A stretch of 55,032 nucleotides of DNA, taken from NCBI GenBank assembly GCA_964522665.1, contig CAZFVY010000039.1:1-55032 (forward strand). Direction: 5' to 3'. The position numbers were made by a program, and so were the translations under genes. Source of the stretch: CAZFVY01 sp964522665. GTDB taxonomy: Bacteria > Verrucomicrobiota > Verrucomicrobiia > Limisphaerales > CAZFVY01. The notes below the pieces were generated by a model. The model worked only from the letters and a program-made list of their open reading frames with translations. It was not told where the DNA came from and ran no database searches. Numbering within the stretch: the stretch's first letter is position 1; each line of letters begins with the position of its first letter. Shown here in pieces: positions 11,201 to 17,943 of this stretch.

Positions 11201-13343
11201 ACTGAACGCCAATGGCTTCCTTGACTTGGTGATGCAGGACGATTCGGCGATCGACTATGCCGTCCTCACGCTCACGACTTGCTGCTGCGGTCGGGACATC
11301 ACCGTCAACACCGCGACCAACGAATGTTGCGCGGTCGTCACCTATAATCCGCCGCAATTCACGAGCCAGTGTCTGCCGATCATCACCAGTTGCACGCCGC
11401 CGTCCGGCGCGTGTTTCCCGGTGGGAACCACATTGGTGGAATGCCGCGCCACGGACGCCTCGGGCCAAGTGGGCCGCTGCTTCTTCAGAGTGACCGTTCG
11501 CGACGCCGTCCCGCCAGTAATCGTATCCTGTCCGACCAACGTGATCGCGTGCGCCGACGGCAAGGTTGGCGCCGGGATCATGCCTGATCTCGTCAGCCAA
11601 GTCGTCGCGACCGACAATTGCACGCCGTCCAATCAATTGCGCATCGTGCAGGATCCCCCGGCGGGCGCCACGGTCACGGCAGGCAACGTGACGATCACCG
11701 TCACGGACGCGGCCGGCAACGCCACCACCTGCACCGAGCCGTTCCGAGTCCTCGCCTGCTGCGTGCCGCCGCCCCGGGGCATGACGTTGTGGCTGACGTT
11801 CGATGAAGCCACCGGCCTGACGGCCTACAATTCCGCCGGAGGAAACAACGGCGGCCTCGTTAACGGCGTCACTCGCGACACGACCGGCTATGTCAATCAC
11901 AGTCTCTGCTTCAACGGCGTTGACAGTTACGTCAGCGTGGCGACTTACGCCGGGATCAACCCCGGCGCCGGCGATCTCTCCCTCGACGCTTGGGTCAAGC
12001 GCGATCCGAACAGCGGAGCCTTGCCGCGGATCATCGTGGATAAACGCGATCCCGCCACCACGGTCGGGTACAGTCTGGCGGTTAACGCGGGAGCTCTCCT
12101 CTTCCAAATGGGCAGCCCCTCGAGCGGCTACATGAATTACGGGGATACCAACACCGTTCCAACGGATGGCCAATGGCATTTCGTCGCGGTGACCGTAAGG
12201 CGCGGAGCGCCGAACGGCGGCCAGTTCTACCTCGACGGCGCTCCGACCGCCACTTTTGATCCGACGCTCATAGCCGGCAGTCTCGACAACCGGATGCCGT
12301 TCATCGTCGGCCGCTCCCCGGTATCGCAGTCGTTCGTCTGGTTAGGGTGCATCGACGAAGTGGAAATGTTCCGCCGCGCGCTTTATCCACAGGAGATCGC
12401 CGCCCTCTTCAATGCCCGCTCCGCCGGCAAATGCCGGCCGTCGGTCTCCGTTCCCGCGACGACCACGATCTGCCGCGATCAATCCTCGGTGGTAATCACC
12501 GCCGGCATCTGCAATGAGTCCCCCACCGCGCAGACGTTCACTTATTCGTTCCAGGGTCTGCCGACGAGTCCAGGCTCCACCTGGCCGGGACCAACGGCGT
12601 TTTCCCCCGCCGTCGGCGCCATTACCGTCGCCGCGAACTCCTGCACGAACTTCCCGGTGACCATCGGAGCGCCCGCGGGGATGCCCTGCGGGACGGTTGC
12701 TTCCTACCTTATGACGGTCACAACCTCCGGCATCAGCGAACGTTTCACCGCCCAAGGCTCGCTGGTCAAGCCGTGCCGCCTCTGTCTCACGCGGTACACA
12801 AACATCGTCCATCAAGCGGTACTTGTGCCCGGTCTGGTGCACTTTACCCTGGCGAATACCTCGACTGATCCGGTTGAGTTGACGGGTATGCGATTCCGCG
12901 TGCGTGGCCCCGACCTCGAACCCGACCAGACCTACGTCAGCCTGAACGGTTTGCCTCCGGGAATGCCGTTCGAAGTTCCCACCGATGGCCCGCTGGCGCC
13001 CGGCGACGAACTCGACGTGTCGGTCAATGTGCAATTCATGGACTTCAGCCCCGGCGCGGCATTTACCCTGCTCTTGGAAGCGGACACCGACGGCGACGGT
13101 GAGCTGGAACCACTCGGGTCCACCGACTTCGTGAACGACAATCCCGCGTCGGATAGCCTGCTGGCGATCACCCGCGGCGCGGATGGGTCGCTGACGCTCG
13201 ATTGGCCCGAGGGGGGCTGGATGCTGCAACAGGCGAATGACATCGAAGGTCCGTGGACCGAAGTCGTCGGGGCGACCAGCCCTTATCAGCCCAAGCCAAC
13301 CACGAACCCGGTTCAGTTCTACCGCCTGACGCGGGCGCAGTAG
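5253..13343 (+). CDS. Giant secreted HYR / beta-propeller / LamG protein
   Basis: A 2,696-residue exported protein. The ATG at 5253 gives a clean signal peptide ending near ARSQ. In order: an NHL-like propeller (about 29-283, six GLAFDG...LYVAN units); HYR-type and Cys-rich TCATNK modules (about 290-598); a propeller of seven W..VASSADG...IYTSTDSG..W blades resembling BNR/Ycf48 repeats (about 603-886); Cys-rich modules; a second such propeller (about 1050-1336); more HYR modules; a carbohydrate-binding-like domain starting NLVVNGGFE (about 1497-1670); further Cys-rich modules; a HYR region (about 2010-2170); a LamG/concanavalin-like domain (about 2173-2393); and a C-terminal tail ending in a QFYRLTRAQ motif, with no PEP-CTERM or LPXTG sorting signal seen. 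It is probably an adhesin or polymer-binding surface protein. It follows the kinase gene by 192 bp and may be its regulatory output; that link is inference. Confidence 0.9.
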   Translation: MTKFNRFSRAGLLLTLVASFFAPAARSQIFVSDVLSRSIRQYTTSGSGSVFATGLQGPAGLAFDGSGHLYVAEGNANAVTRFPTVPTPGASETGTPLPNLSLSNPVGLAFDGAGYLYIANFNNNTVTRYSTSDGTSSVFVSASAGLRQPFGLAVSGGFLYVANSSSHTITQFALSDGTTPINFAGVAGTTGHGLNTPWGLAISGGYLYVANNGDATITKFLLPAGGANPIPFGSAGLSIPEGLAFDSGGDLFVANSGNSTVAEFTGLGVSVFAPASSGLTSPAFIAIQQDLGITCPANVTTNTCGSGVAVTFPTPTVAGGALQSVSPPSGSIFPVGATTVTCVATNATSTNTCAFTVTVSQTSALTIICPADVTTNFCAASTPIVFPNPVVSGGALVACVPPSGSVFPLGTTIVTCTATNACSTNTCTFKVTVANPLPPILTCATNKTVACGSAWSFDAPSALDPCGVATVPVTVVSTVTNSTGCPIVITRTWRAGNAGSPGATCSQTVTVVDTTPPVLTCATNKSVQCDSPWSFDTPSAFDACSGTNVTITVLNTVTNSGPCPLVITRSWQATDACGNSATCSQTVTVNPVPPCVAGETWTPHDSNRSWTGLASSADGSKLVATTLNGLIYTSSDFGLTWIPQAASSVQNWTAVASSADGAKLLAVAHPGLIYTSTDSGQTWTPRAANAGVLPWQAVASSASGVDLVAVADNNQIWTSTDSGQTWGPHGPNNLNWQALASSDDGSHLVAVVHNGFVYTSIDYGTTWVAQVNAGAGAWHSVASSALGDKLVAVQDGGFIYTSIDSGATWTQRTTLVQNWYSVASSADGTKLVAVNFNGQIYISTNSGATWSAEATNRSWIAVVSSADGSKLAADVYGGGQIYTSDCMAPPLANCATNKTVSAGATWSFDPPVALAPCIGGASTITVLNTATNGVCPQVITRTWLITDPCGSSNTCSQTVTVMDTTPPVITCATNKSVPCDSAWSFDAPTAIDANSGTNVTITVLNTVTNSGPCPLVVTRSWQATDACGNAATCSQTVTVNPVPPCVAGQTWAAHDTNRTWTGLACSADGGKLVATTVNGLIYTSSDFGLTWFPQAGSSVQNWTAVASSADGSKLLAVASPGLIYTSGDSGQTWTPRAANAGVLAWQAVASSGSGVNLVAVADNNQIWTSTDSGQTWSPHGPNNLHWQALASSDDGSHLVAVVHNGPLYTSADFGITWTLQANAGSGKWHSVASSTLGDKLVTVQDGGYIFTSTNFGVDWTQRTTLIQTWYSVAGSADGTKLVAVTFNGQIYISTDSGATWSPEATNRSWFAVVSSADGSKLAADVYGGGQIYTSDCALPQLATCATNKTVSLGASWNFDPPVALAPCIGGASTITVLNTLTNGICPQLITRTWLITDPCGASNTCSQTVTVLNTNSPVILCPTNIVVTSCTNVAVTYSATATNAGCDSVTVVLTPPSGTVFLPGTTNVVRCVATDCCRNTATCDFTVTVLCATNPCPNLVVNGGFETTSPAVAPNSSNNTLNPTNGVPGWTTASTNFLEVWSNNAGFPASAGTNQLEINAQNSDETVSQVVTGVTPNCPATFCFDYTGRFGTAAAPNNEFTVTLTSGGAVFSTTLNPAIFSANGWQTFCLTNFVPATSTVTIAFHGHTTGSAGSPAPQGGAHIDNVSLTQCCAAAPCITLTCGTNKTVECGSRWSFEAPTNIVDTCCPTYRLSFSTVTNGTCPRVITRTWLVTDTCGNSNTCAQSITVVDTTPPVLVCAGDKTVNGAAPWSFDPPRAYDACCGTNVTVTIVGTETNKLSCGQTITQTWRATDCCGNSATCHQTVTVASAAAPTACTNATTVVFSAGTTNDNFNGAEPAFPSAGLVLRLHAAGVSSLKGFDDCRTDTLFAHSFTNLPSCVTAATLHIRLRACDVGSENDTFGLSFTATAGNQLLPSWGRYLGNGNGSAPGLFNIAWSAGATRDVVLDLAQLPNADGSTTDLIPGLNANGFLDLVMQDDSAIDYAVLTLTTCCCGRDITVNTATNECCAVVTYNPPQFTSQCLPIITSCTPPSGACFPVGTTLVECRATDASGQVGRCFFRVTVRDAVPPVIVSCPTNVIACADGKVGAGIMPDLVSQVVATDNCTPSNQLRIVQDPPAGATVTAGNVTITVTDAAGNATTCTEPFRVLACCVPPPRGMTLWLTFDEATGLTAYNSAGGNNGGLVNGVTRDTTGYVNHSLCFNGVDSYVSVATYAGINPGAGDLSLDAWVKRDPNSGALPRIIVDKRDPATTVGYSLAVNAGALLFQMGSPSSGYMNYGDTNTVPTDGQWHFVAVTVRRGAPNGGQFYLDGAPTATFDPTLIAGSLDNRMPFIVGRSPVSQSFVWLGCIDEVEMFRRALYPQEIAALFNARSAGKCRPSVSVPATTTICRDQSSVVITAGICNESPTAQTFTYSFQGLPTSPGSTWPGPTAFSPAVGAITVAANSCTNFPVTIGAPAGMPCGTVASYLMTVTTSGISERFTAQGSLVKPCRLCLTRYTNIVHQAVLVPGLVHFTLANTSTDPVELTGMRFRVRGPDLEPDQTYVSLNGLPPGMPFEVPTDGPLAPGDELDVSVNVQFMDFSPGAAFTLLLEADTDGDGELEPLGSTDFVNDNPASDSLLAITRGADGSLTLDWPEGGWMLQQANDIEGPWTEVVGATSPYQPKPTTNPVQFYRLTRAQ
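6801..9500 (+). repeat. In-frame tandem duplication, 2 x 1,350 bp
   Basis: Bases 6801-8150 and 8151-9500 match with a constant offset of exactly 1,350 bp (450 codons). Three anchors show the offset: CCGGTC.TCACCTGCGCGACC at 6801 and 8151, the block beginning at 7051 and 8401, and the propeller end at 7911 and 9261. No indels are needed at these checkpoints and identity is high by eye. Each copy encodes one HYR-type module, one seven-bladed propeller and one Cys-rich module. The boundaries fall between modules, so the reading frame and fold are preserved. Confidence 0.9.
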
Positions 13344-13398
13344 GCGCCCGCGACGGACGCGATCAATCGCAAACGGATCGGGAACAAATGAAAACGGA

Positions 13399-13439
13399 CG
13401 CACGGGCGCTCACGCCGAGAAATCGACCAAGCCCGTGCG
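13399..13439. terminator. Inverted repeat between convergent genes
   Basis: CGCACGGGC (13399-13407) pairs perfectly with GCCCGTGCG (13431-13439) across a 23-nt loop. It lies in the 116-bp gap where the giant gene (plus) and the response regulator gene (minus) converge. No T-run follows either arm, so it is not a classical intrinsic terminator. A bidirectional end or RNA-stabilising hairpin is the likely role. Confidence 0.4.
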
Positions 13440-13459
13440 CCCGCAAAGCCGCCGCGGAA

Positions 13460-14086
13460 CTACATCGTTGAACCGCTGTCCTTCGCCTTGTCGAAGAACT
13501 CACCGTAATACTTTTTCACGCACTCCGGACAGACGCCGTGGCTGAATTGGGCCTCGGAATGTTTGGAAATGTAGCTCTCCACCTGCTCCCAATAGCCCTT
13601 GTCGTCGCGTATCCGCTTGCAAAAGCCGCAAATGGGCAACAGCCCGCTCAGCGTTTTAATCTTGGCCAGCGCGTCCCGGAGCTGATTCGTCAACTGCATC
13701 CGCTCCTTTTCCATCTGATGCTTGTAGCGGGCCATGTCGATGGCGATCTGCAATTCGCGCTCTTCGAGCGGCTTGATCAGGTACGCAAACGGCTCCGTTA
13801 ATTTGGCCCGCTGGAACGTCGTATCGTCCGCGTAGGCCGTCAAGTACACCACCGGAATTTGAAACCGCCGGCGGATTTCGCCGGCGGCGACGACGCCATC
13901 CATTTCGCCCCGCAGACCGATGTCCATCAGGACCAAATCAGGTTGGCAATCACCCGCCTTCTGGATCGCCTCTTCGCCGGCCGAGGCGGCCCCGCTAATG
14001 ATATGGCCCAAACCTTTGAGCGTTTTTTGAATCGCAAACGAGACGATGCTCTCGTCTTCGACGACCAGAATTTTCGCGCCTACCAT
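13460..14086 (-). CDS. Response regulator with C-terminal Cys-rich motif
   Basis: A 208-residue protein. Residues 3-120 are a receiver domain with acidic residues ED (10-11), phospho-acceptor D55 in LVLMDIGLRG, the TAYAD switch region and the conserved Lys in LIKPLEE. A coiled-coil linker (about 122-148) leads to a C-terminal segment with LPICGFCKRIRDDKGYW and VCPEC, two CxxC pairs that probably bind a metal. This tail recurs on many bacterial receivers and PAS proteins, with no agreed function. There is no DNA-binding domain. The start codon overlaps the end of the histidine kinase gene by 7 nt, so the two are translationally coupled and almost certainly partners. Confidence 0.93.
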   Translation of the reverse strand: MVGAKILVVEDESIVSFAIQKTLKGLGHIISGAASAGEEAIQKAGDCQPDLVLMDIGLRGEMDGVVAAGEIRRRFQIPVVYLTAYADDTTFQRAKLTEPFAYLIKPLEERELQIAIDMARYKHQMEKERMQLTNQLRDALAKIKTLSGLLPICGFCKRIRDDKGYWEQVESYISKHSEAQFSHGVCPECVKKYYGEFFDKAKDSGSTM

Positions 14087-16233
14087 ACGTCATCCTTTTT
14101 CCATCCGCCGTCGTTGAACGTGATGCTCACAGCCGTACCGTCGCCGCAGTCCACCTGCATGACGCCGCCGATTTGCTCGACCAAAATCAAGATCAGCTTC
14201 CAGCCAAAGGTCTCCGTCCGACGGTAGTCCCAATCCGGCGGCGGGCCGGCGCCATTGTCGCGGACCTGCAAACATAGCTCGCGCCCCCCGGCGGGTTTCA
14301 GCGACACGTCAACCTCGCCGGCGCGATTGTCAGGAAAAGCGTATTTTAACGCGTTGGAAACCAGTTCGTTCACGATGAGACCACACGGGACCGCTTTATT
14401 GACGTCCAAAAAGATGTCGGGCGCCCCGACGTTTAATCCCACCCGCGTCAGGTTCGACCCGAACGAGTGGAAGACGTTGACCGTCAATTTGCGCAAATAA
14501 GCGTCAAAGTCAATTCGCGCGAGATCCTTGGATTGATACAACGTTTCATGGATCAGCGCCATGGATTTGATGCGGCTCTGGCTCTCCTTGAAGAATTCGA
14601 GCGCCTGCGGGTCCTTGACGTAACCAGATTGCAACTGCAGCAATCCAGACACGATCTGCATGTTATTCTTGACCCGGTGGTGGATTTCCTTGAGGAGAAC
14701 TTCCTTCTCCTTAAGCAAAATCTCCTGCTCTTTAAGGGACGCTCGAATCTGGTCTTCGGCGGCCTTCTGTCCGGTGATGTCGATCATCACCCCGACCAGT
14801 TGCCGCGGCCGCCCGTCATCGCAAACCAACCGCACGATATCCCGCAGCCAGACCACCCGGCCGTCGGCCGCCACCATTCGATACTGGAATTCGTGGTCGC
14901 GCCCCGCGCGGGTCTCGCGCATGCAAAAGGCCGGCGCCCAAGTCCGATCCTCGGGATGCATGTGCTGCTGCCAGAATTGGCTTTCCTTGACCCAGCGTTC
15001 GATCGGGTATCCCAGCAGCGTCTCCGCCTCCTTGCTGATGTAGGTAATCTTAAACGTCTGCGCCTCGCCACGCCAAACCACCGCCTGAACCGACTCCACC
15101 AAACTGCGCAGTTCCAACTCCGATTGGCGGCGGAATTCTTCGGCCCAGATTCGGTGCAGCGCGCCCCCGCAATGGTCCGCCAGGGCCTGCAGCGTGCCAA
15201 GCGCCTCATCATCGTACGCCTGCGCTCGATAGCTTTGCACCGAACTGACCCCCACGATGTTGTCCCCGTCACGGATCGGAACCAGAAGAATCGACGCCGA
15301 CCGTCGCGCGGTATCGCCGAATGGCACCAACGCGGGCGAAGGCTCCTCGCCGGGCGCCCGCAAGAGCAGCTTCCCGCCTTCGGCGAAGACCCGGCGCGTC
15401 ATCGGCGTCGGCTCATAGTGTTCGTGCGAATTGGGCAGCTCGGTTCGGATCCCGCCGATCGTATCGACGTTGAGCACGGGAAACATCCGGTCCTGTTCCG
15501 CGGAATAAAGTTCCAAGACGCAGGCGTCCCACCCCAGCATGCTGTCGGCGGCTTCGACGATGATCTTGGCCGCCTCGACCGCGGTCTTGGCCGAGCTGAG
15601 CTTGTGCCCCAAATCCGAAAACGCCGCGACGCGCGCCTCCATGCGCTTGCGCTCCGTCATTTCCCGCTGCAGCCGCTCGTTGGTGGCCTCAAGTTCCTGC
15701 GTACGTTCCCGCACCATCCGGTCCAGGTCGCGCAGCTGATTCTTGGCGCCCTGGATCAAGCGCCATTTTTCCGTCAACGCGTAGGCCAACTGAAGAACCT
15801 CCACCGCCTCAAACGGCTTTTTTAGTATGACCGCGCGATCCGTGTTACCCACGTTCTCGAACACCTGGTCCCACGAATAATCGGCGTAGGCCGTGCAGAT
15901 CACGATCTGCACGTCGGGATCGACCGCCCAGATCCGTTTGGTCGTCTCGATACCGTCGCAGCCGGGGGGCAGACGAACATCCACGAAGGCAAGGGCGTAC
16001 GGCCGTACGGCCGAGTGAGCGTGACGCACCAATTCGACTCCCTCCTCCCCCTGATAGGCGGAGTCAACTTCGAAATCGATCTCGTCGTTGGCCTTGGCGC
16101 CGCTCGCGGCGCCCAGGTTCGCTCCGTCGCGCGCGGCGACGCGAAGCATTTCGCGGAAGATTGGGTGGATCGTCTGGTCGTCGTCGATCAACAAGATCCG
16201 CTGATTCTTGGCGGGGGTCCGGCGATCCATCAA
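14080..16233 (-). CDS. Hybrid histidine kinase (REC-GAF-PAS-HisKA_2-HATPase)
   Basis: A 717-residue, apparently soluble sensor kinase. Residues 10-140 are an N-terminal receiver (IDDD; D85 in FVDVRLPPG; KKPFE). A coiled coil (about 155-200) is followed by a GAF-like domain (about 205-360), a PAS domain (about 370-500, WKESQFW-type spacing and PAC-like REDIVRL end), a HisKA_2 phosphoacceptor region (LKEIHHRVKNNMQIVSGLLQLQ) and a HATPase_c domain with N box (NELVSNALKYAF) and G box (DNGAGPP). HisKA_2 kinases usually signal to receivers lacking a DNA-binding output, as here. It heads a two-gene minus-strand operon with the response regulator. No transmembrane helix is visible, so an intracellular signal is likely. 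Confidence 0.93.
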   Translation of the reverse strand: MMDRRTPAKNQRILLIDDDQTIHPIFREMLRVAARDGANLGAASGAKANDEIDFEVDSAYQGEEGVELVRHAHSAVRPYALAFVDVRLPPGCDGIETTKRIWAVDPDVQIVICTAYADYSWDQVFENVGNTDRAVILKKPFEAVEVLQLAYALTEKWRLIQGAKNQLRDLDRMVRERTQELEATNERLQREMTERKRMEARVAAFSDLGHKLSSAKTAVEAAKIIVEAADSMLGWDACVLELYSAEQDRMFPVLNVDTIGGIRTELPNSHEHYEPTPMTRRVFAEGGKLLLRAPGEEPSPALVPFGDTARRSASILLVPIRDGDNIVGVSSVQSYRAQAYDDEALGTLQALADHCGGALHRIWAEEFRRQSELELRSLVESVQAVVWRGEAQTFKITYISKEAETLLGYPIERWVKESQFWQQHMHPEDRTWAPAFCMRETRAGRDHEFQYRMVAADGRVVWLRDIVRLVCDDGRPRQLVGVMIDITGQKAAEDQIRASLKEQEILLKEKEVLLKEIHHRVKNNMQIVSGLLQLQSGYVKDPQALEFFKESQSRIKSMALIHETLYQSKDLARIDFDAYLRKLTVNVFHSFGSNLTRVGLNVGAPDIFLDVNKAVPCGLIVNELVSNALKYAFPDNRAGEVDVSLKPAGGRELCLQVRDNGAGPPPDWDYRRTETFGWKLILILVEQIGGVMQVDCGDGTAVSITFNDGGWKKDDVW

Positions 16234-16612
16234 AAAACCTCCCCGCGAGAACGGCCCTCGCCCACTGCTTCCCGGAACCCGCGCGGCCGCGGTTGACCGC
16301 GCGCAACTCGGATTTTCGGCGGGGCGGCACGGGTGATTTTTCGGTGGGCTGACGCCATCGTTGGCTAATTAAAGTGACGACTTCCGGCAGGTCAAGCACC
16401 ATCGTTTCGGAAAGCGTGAGCGTCTTCGGGTCTCGGGGCGAGCTCGCCGCGCGGCGCGACCGGAGGACGTCTCATCGGTTCGGATTGCGAAGCGCCGCCA
16501 CTGAATGTAGTCTTGGCTCGGCCTTCGCCCAGCGCCCGCGGCAGGATCGGTGCCGCGCGCGGGGCGATCCGCGGCGCGCGGGAACAAATGGAAGAGACGT
16601 CAGATTAGAAAC
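16234..16612. other. Divergent intergenic region
   Basis: About 380 bp separate the minus-strand kinase operon from the plus-strand J-domain gene. It should contain both promoters. An AT-rich patch around 16362-16378 (GGCTAATTAAAGTGAC) is the only obvious promoter-like stretch. No convincing -35/-10 pair, small gene or RNA was recognised. Confidence 0.4.
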
Positions 16613-17770
16613 ATGAACGCGGACACCCTGCGGTGCTATCGGACGCTCGAAGTGAAGCCCGGCGCGCCGCGCGAGACCATCAAGCAAGCCTACCGGGAGT
16701 TGGTGAAAATCTGGCACCCCGATCGCTTTCCCGACGAGCCAAAGCTCCAACACCGCGCCTCCGAAAAACTCAAGCAGATCAACCTCGCTTACGAATTCCT
16801 GCAAGCGTTGGCCGACTCGGGAGGGCTGCCGACCGAAGTCGTCGCGGAAGCTTCACCCGACGCCGATCTCGAGCCGTCGAATCAGGGCTCGCCACCCGTG
16901 ATGGACGGGCGGGCCATGTTTGAGCTCGGCCAGCGGTTCTATCAAGGCGACGGCGCCGAACCAGACTTTGCCGAAGCGTTCAAGTGGTATCAGCGCGCCG
17001 CGGACCACGGCGTATCTCAGGCGCACGTCGCCCTCGGCTACCTGTACCTGCACGGCGAAGGGACGCCGAAGGACGAGGCCCAGGCGTTGAATCGCTGGCA
17101 AACCGCCGCCGAGCAAGCCAACGCCGACGCTCAGTTCTGCCTCGGCTGCCTTTACAGCGCCGGTTTTGGCGCCAACCCCCTGGTCAACAAGCTTGGCTCG
17201 GCGGTCGGCCTCTGTTTGTGCGACACGGTCGAAGCCTACAAATGGTTCCATCTCTCCGCCTTGAACGGCAACCGTCAGGCGGTAGGCGGCCGCGAAAACC
17301 TCGCCACCTCGATGACCCGCGCGCAGATCGCCCAAGCGCGCCGACTCGTCGCCAGGCGCCACCCCCCGTACCCTGGAAAATCCGCCAGCGATATCCTCAA
17401 ACGTCTGGCGCGCCTTTATTTGAAAGAGCTTCGGGAAGGAACCGACCAACGCAACCAGTCCCTTTATCAGCAGGCCGTTTCCAGTTGCGAAATGCTCGAC
17501 AAACTGGTGAGTGACATCGCCGACCGGGCAAACGAAGTCTTCTGCCTCGAATTCCTGGCGGAACCGGACGCCAGGCCCGCCGGATGGATCAAAGATGTCG
17601 GCGCCGGTCTGAAACGCCGCCTTTTCAAAAAGAAACGCTCGGACCACGCCAAGTTGATTGCCCGCCAAATGTTGCTCGATTCCTGGCAGTTCCTCTCCGA
17701 CGACTACAGTCAGGCGAAGGAAAACGCGCTGCATCAACTCTGGTTGCAAGCGAACCCGCGCGTGGATTGA
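16613..17770 (+). CDS. J-domain protein with Sel1-like repeats
   Basis: A 385-residue protein. The ATG at 16613 starts directly before the J domain (residues 4-65), which contains the HPD motif at 35-37 in KIWHPDRF, so it should stimulate an Hsp70 (DnaK) ATPase. Residues about 98-230 form Sel1-like repeats (AMFELGQRFYQGDG, EAFKWYQRAADHGVS, ALGYLYLHGEG, EAYKWFHLSALNGN), a protein-interaction scaffold. The remaining 150 residues are helical and unrecognised. There is no membrane segment and no zinc-finger or client-binding domain of classical DnaJ, so this is a specialised co-chaperone. The stop codon lies 12 bp before the -35 box of the flagellin promoter. Confidence 0.9.
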   Translation: MNADTLRCYRTLEVKPGAPRETIKQAYRELVKIWHPDRFPDEPKLQHRASEKLKQINLAYEFLQALADSGGLPTEVVAEASPDADLEPSNQGSPPVMDGRAMFELGQRFYQGDGAEPDFAEAFKWYQRAADHGVSQAHVALGYLYLHGEGTPKDEAQALNRWQTAAEQANADAQFCLGCLYSAGFGANPLVNKLGSAVGLCLCDTVEAYKWFHLSALNGNRQAVGGRENLATSMTRAQIAQARRLVARRHPPYPGKSASDILKRLARLYLKELREGTDQRNQSLYQQAVSSCEMLDKLVSDIADRANEVFCLEFLAEPDARPAGWIKDVGAGLKRRLFKKKRSDHAKLIARQMLLDSWQFLSDDYSQAKENALHQLWLQANPRVD

Positions 17771-17782
17771 TAAAAAAACTAT

Positions 17783-17809
17783 TAAAGTTTTCCACGATTC
17801 CGCCGATTG
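17783..17809 (+). promoter_or_regulatory. Sigma-28 (FliA)-type promoter for flagellin
   Basis: TAAAGTTT (17783-17790), an 11-nt spacer, then GCCGATTG (17802-17809). The enterobacterial sigma-28 consensus is TAAAGTTT-N11-GCCGATAA, so 14 of 16 bases match and the spacing is exact. The promoter drives the flagellin gene with a predicted start near 17815-17820 and a leader of about 125 nt. Confidence 0.85.
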
Positions 17810-17832
17810 TAGGTCTAGCTTTGGTATCGGTG

Positions 17833-17924
17833 CGCCTTTCGGCGGACCGCCTAAGGCGTAATCAGGCTGGCACGGACGCCGGCCAAACGGTTTTGCAAGG
17901 AGGCTAATGACCGCGATTTTTTGA
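17833..17924 (+). promoter_or_regulatory. Flagellin 5' leader: hairpin, strong SD, 5-codon ORF
   Basis: Bases 17833-17838 (CGCCTT) pair with 17853-17858 (AAGGCG) around an inner GGC/GCC stem, making a hairpin. A perfect Shine-Dalgarno AAGGAGG lies at 17897-17903. It precedes an ATG at 17907 that opens a five-codon ORF (M-T-A-I-F, stop ending at 17924) in a different frame from flagellin. The flagellin ATG is 19 nt beyond that stop and has no Shine-Dalgarno of its own, which suggests translational coupling or re-initiation. Confidence 0.5.
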
Positions 17925-17943
17925 TTTATTTTCGGCAATAGCT

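Noticed and set aside
10251..12179. Minus-strand 642-codon open frame within the giant gene
   Set aside because: It is antisense to well-supported secreted domains and its composition (Arg/Gly/Ala-rich, no domain) is typical of a GC-rich shadow frame.
14467..15825. Plus-strand 452-codon open frame opposite the histidine kinase
   Set aside because: The opposite strand carries clear REC, GAF, PAS and kinase motifs. This frame has none and is a shadow.
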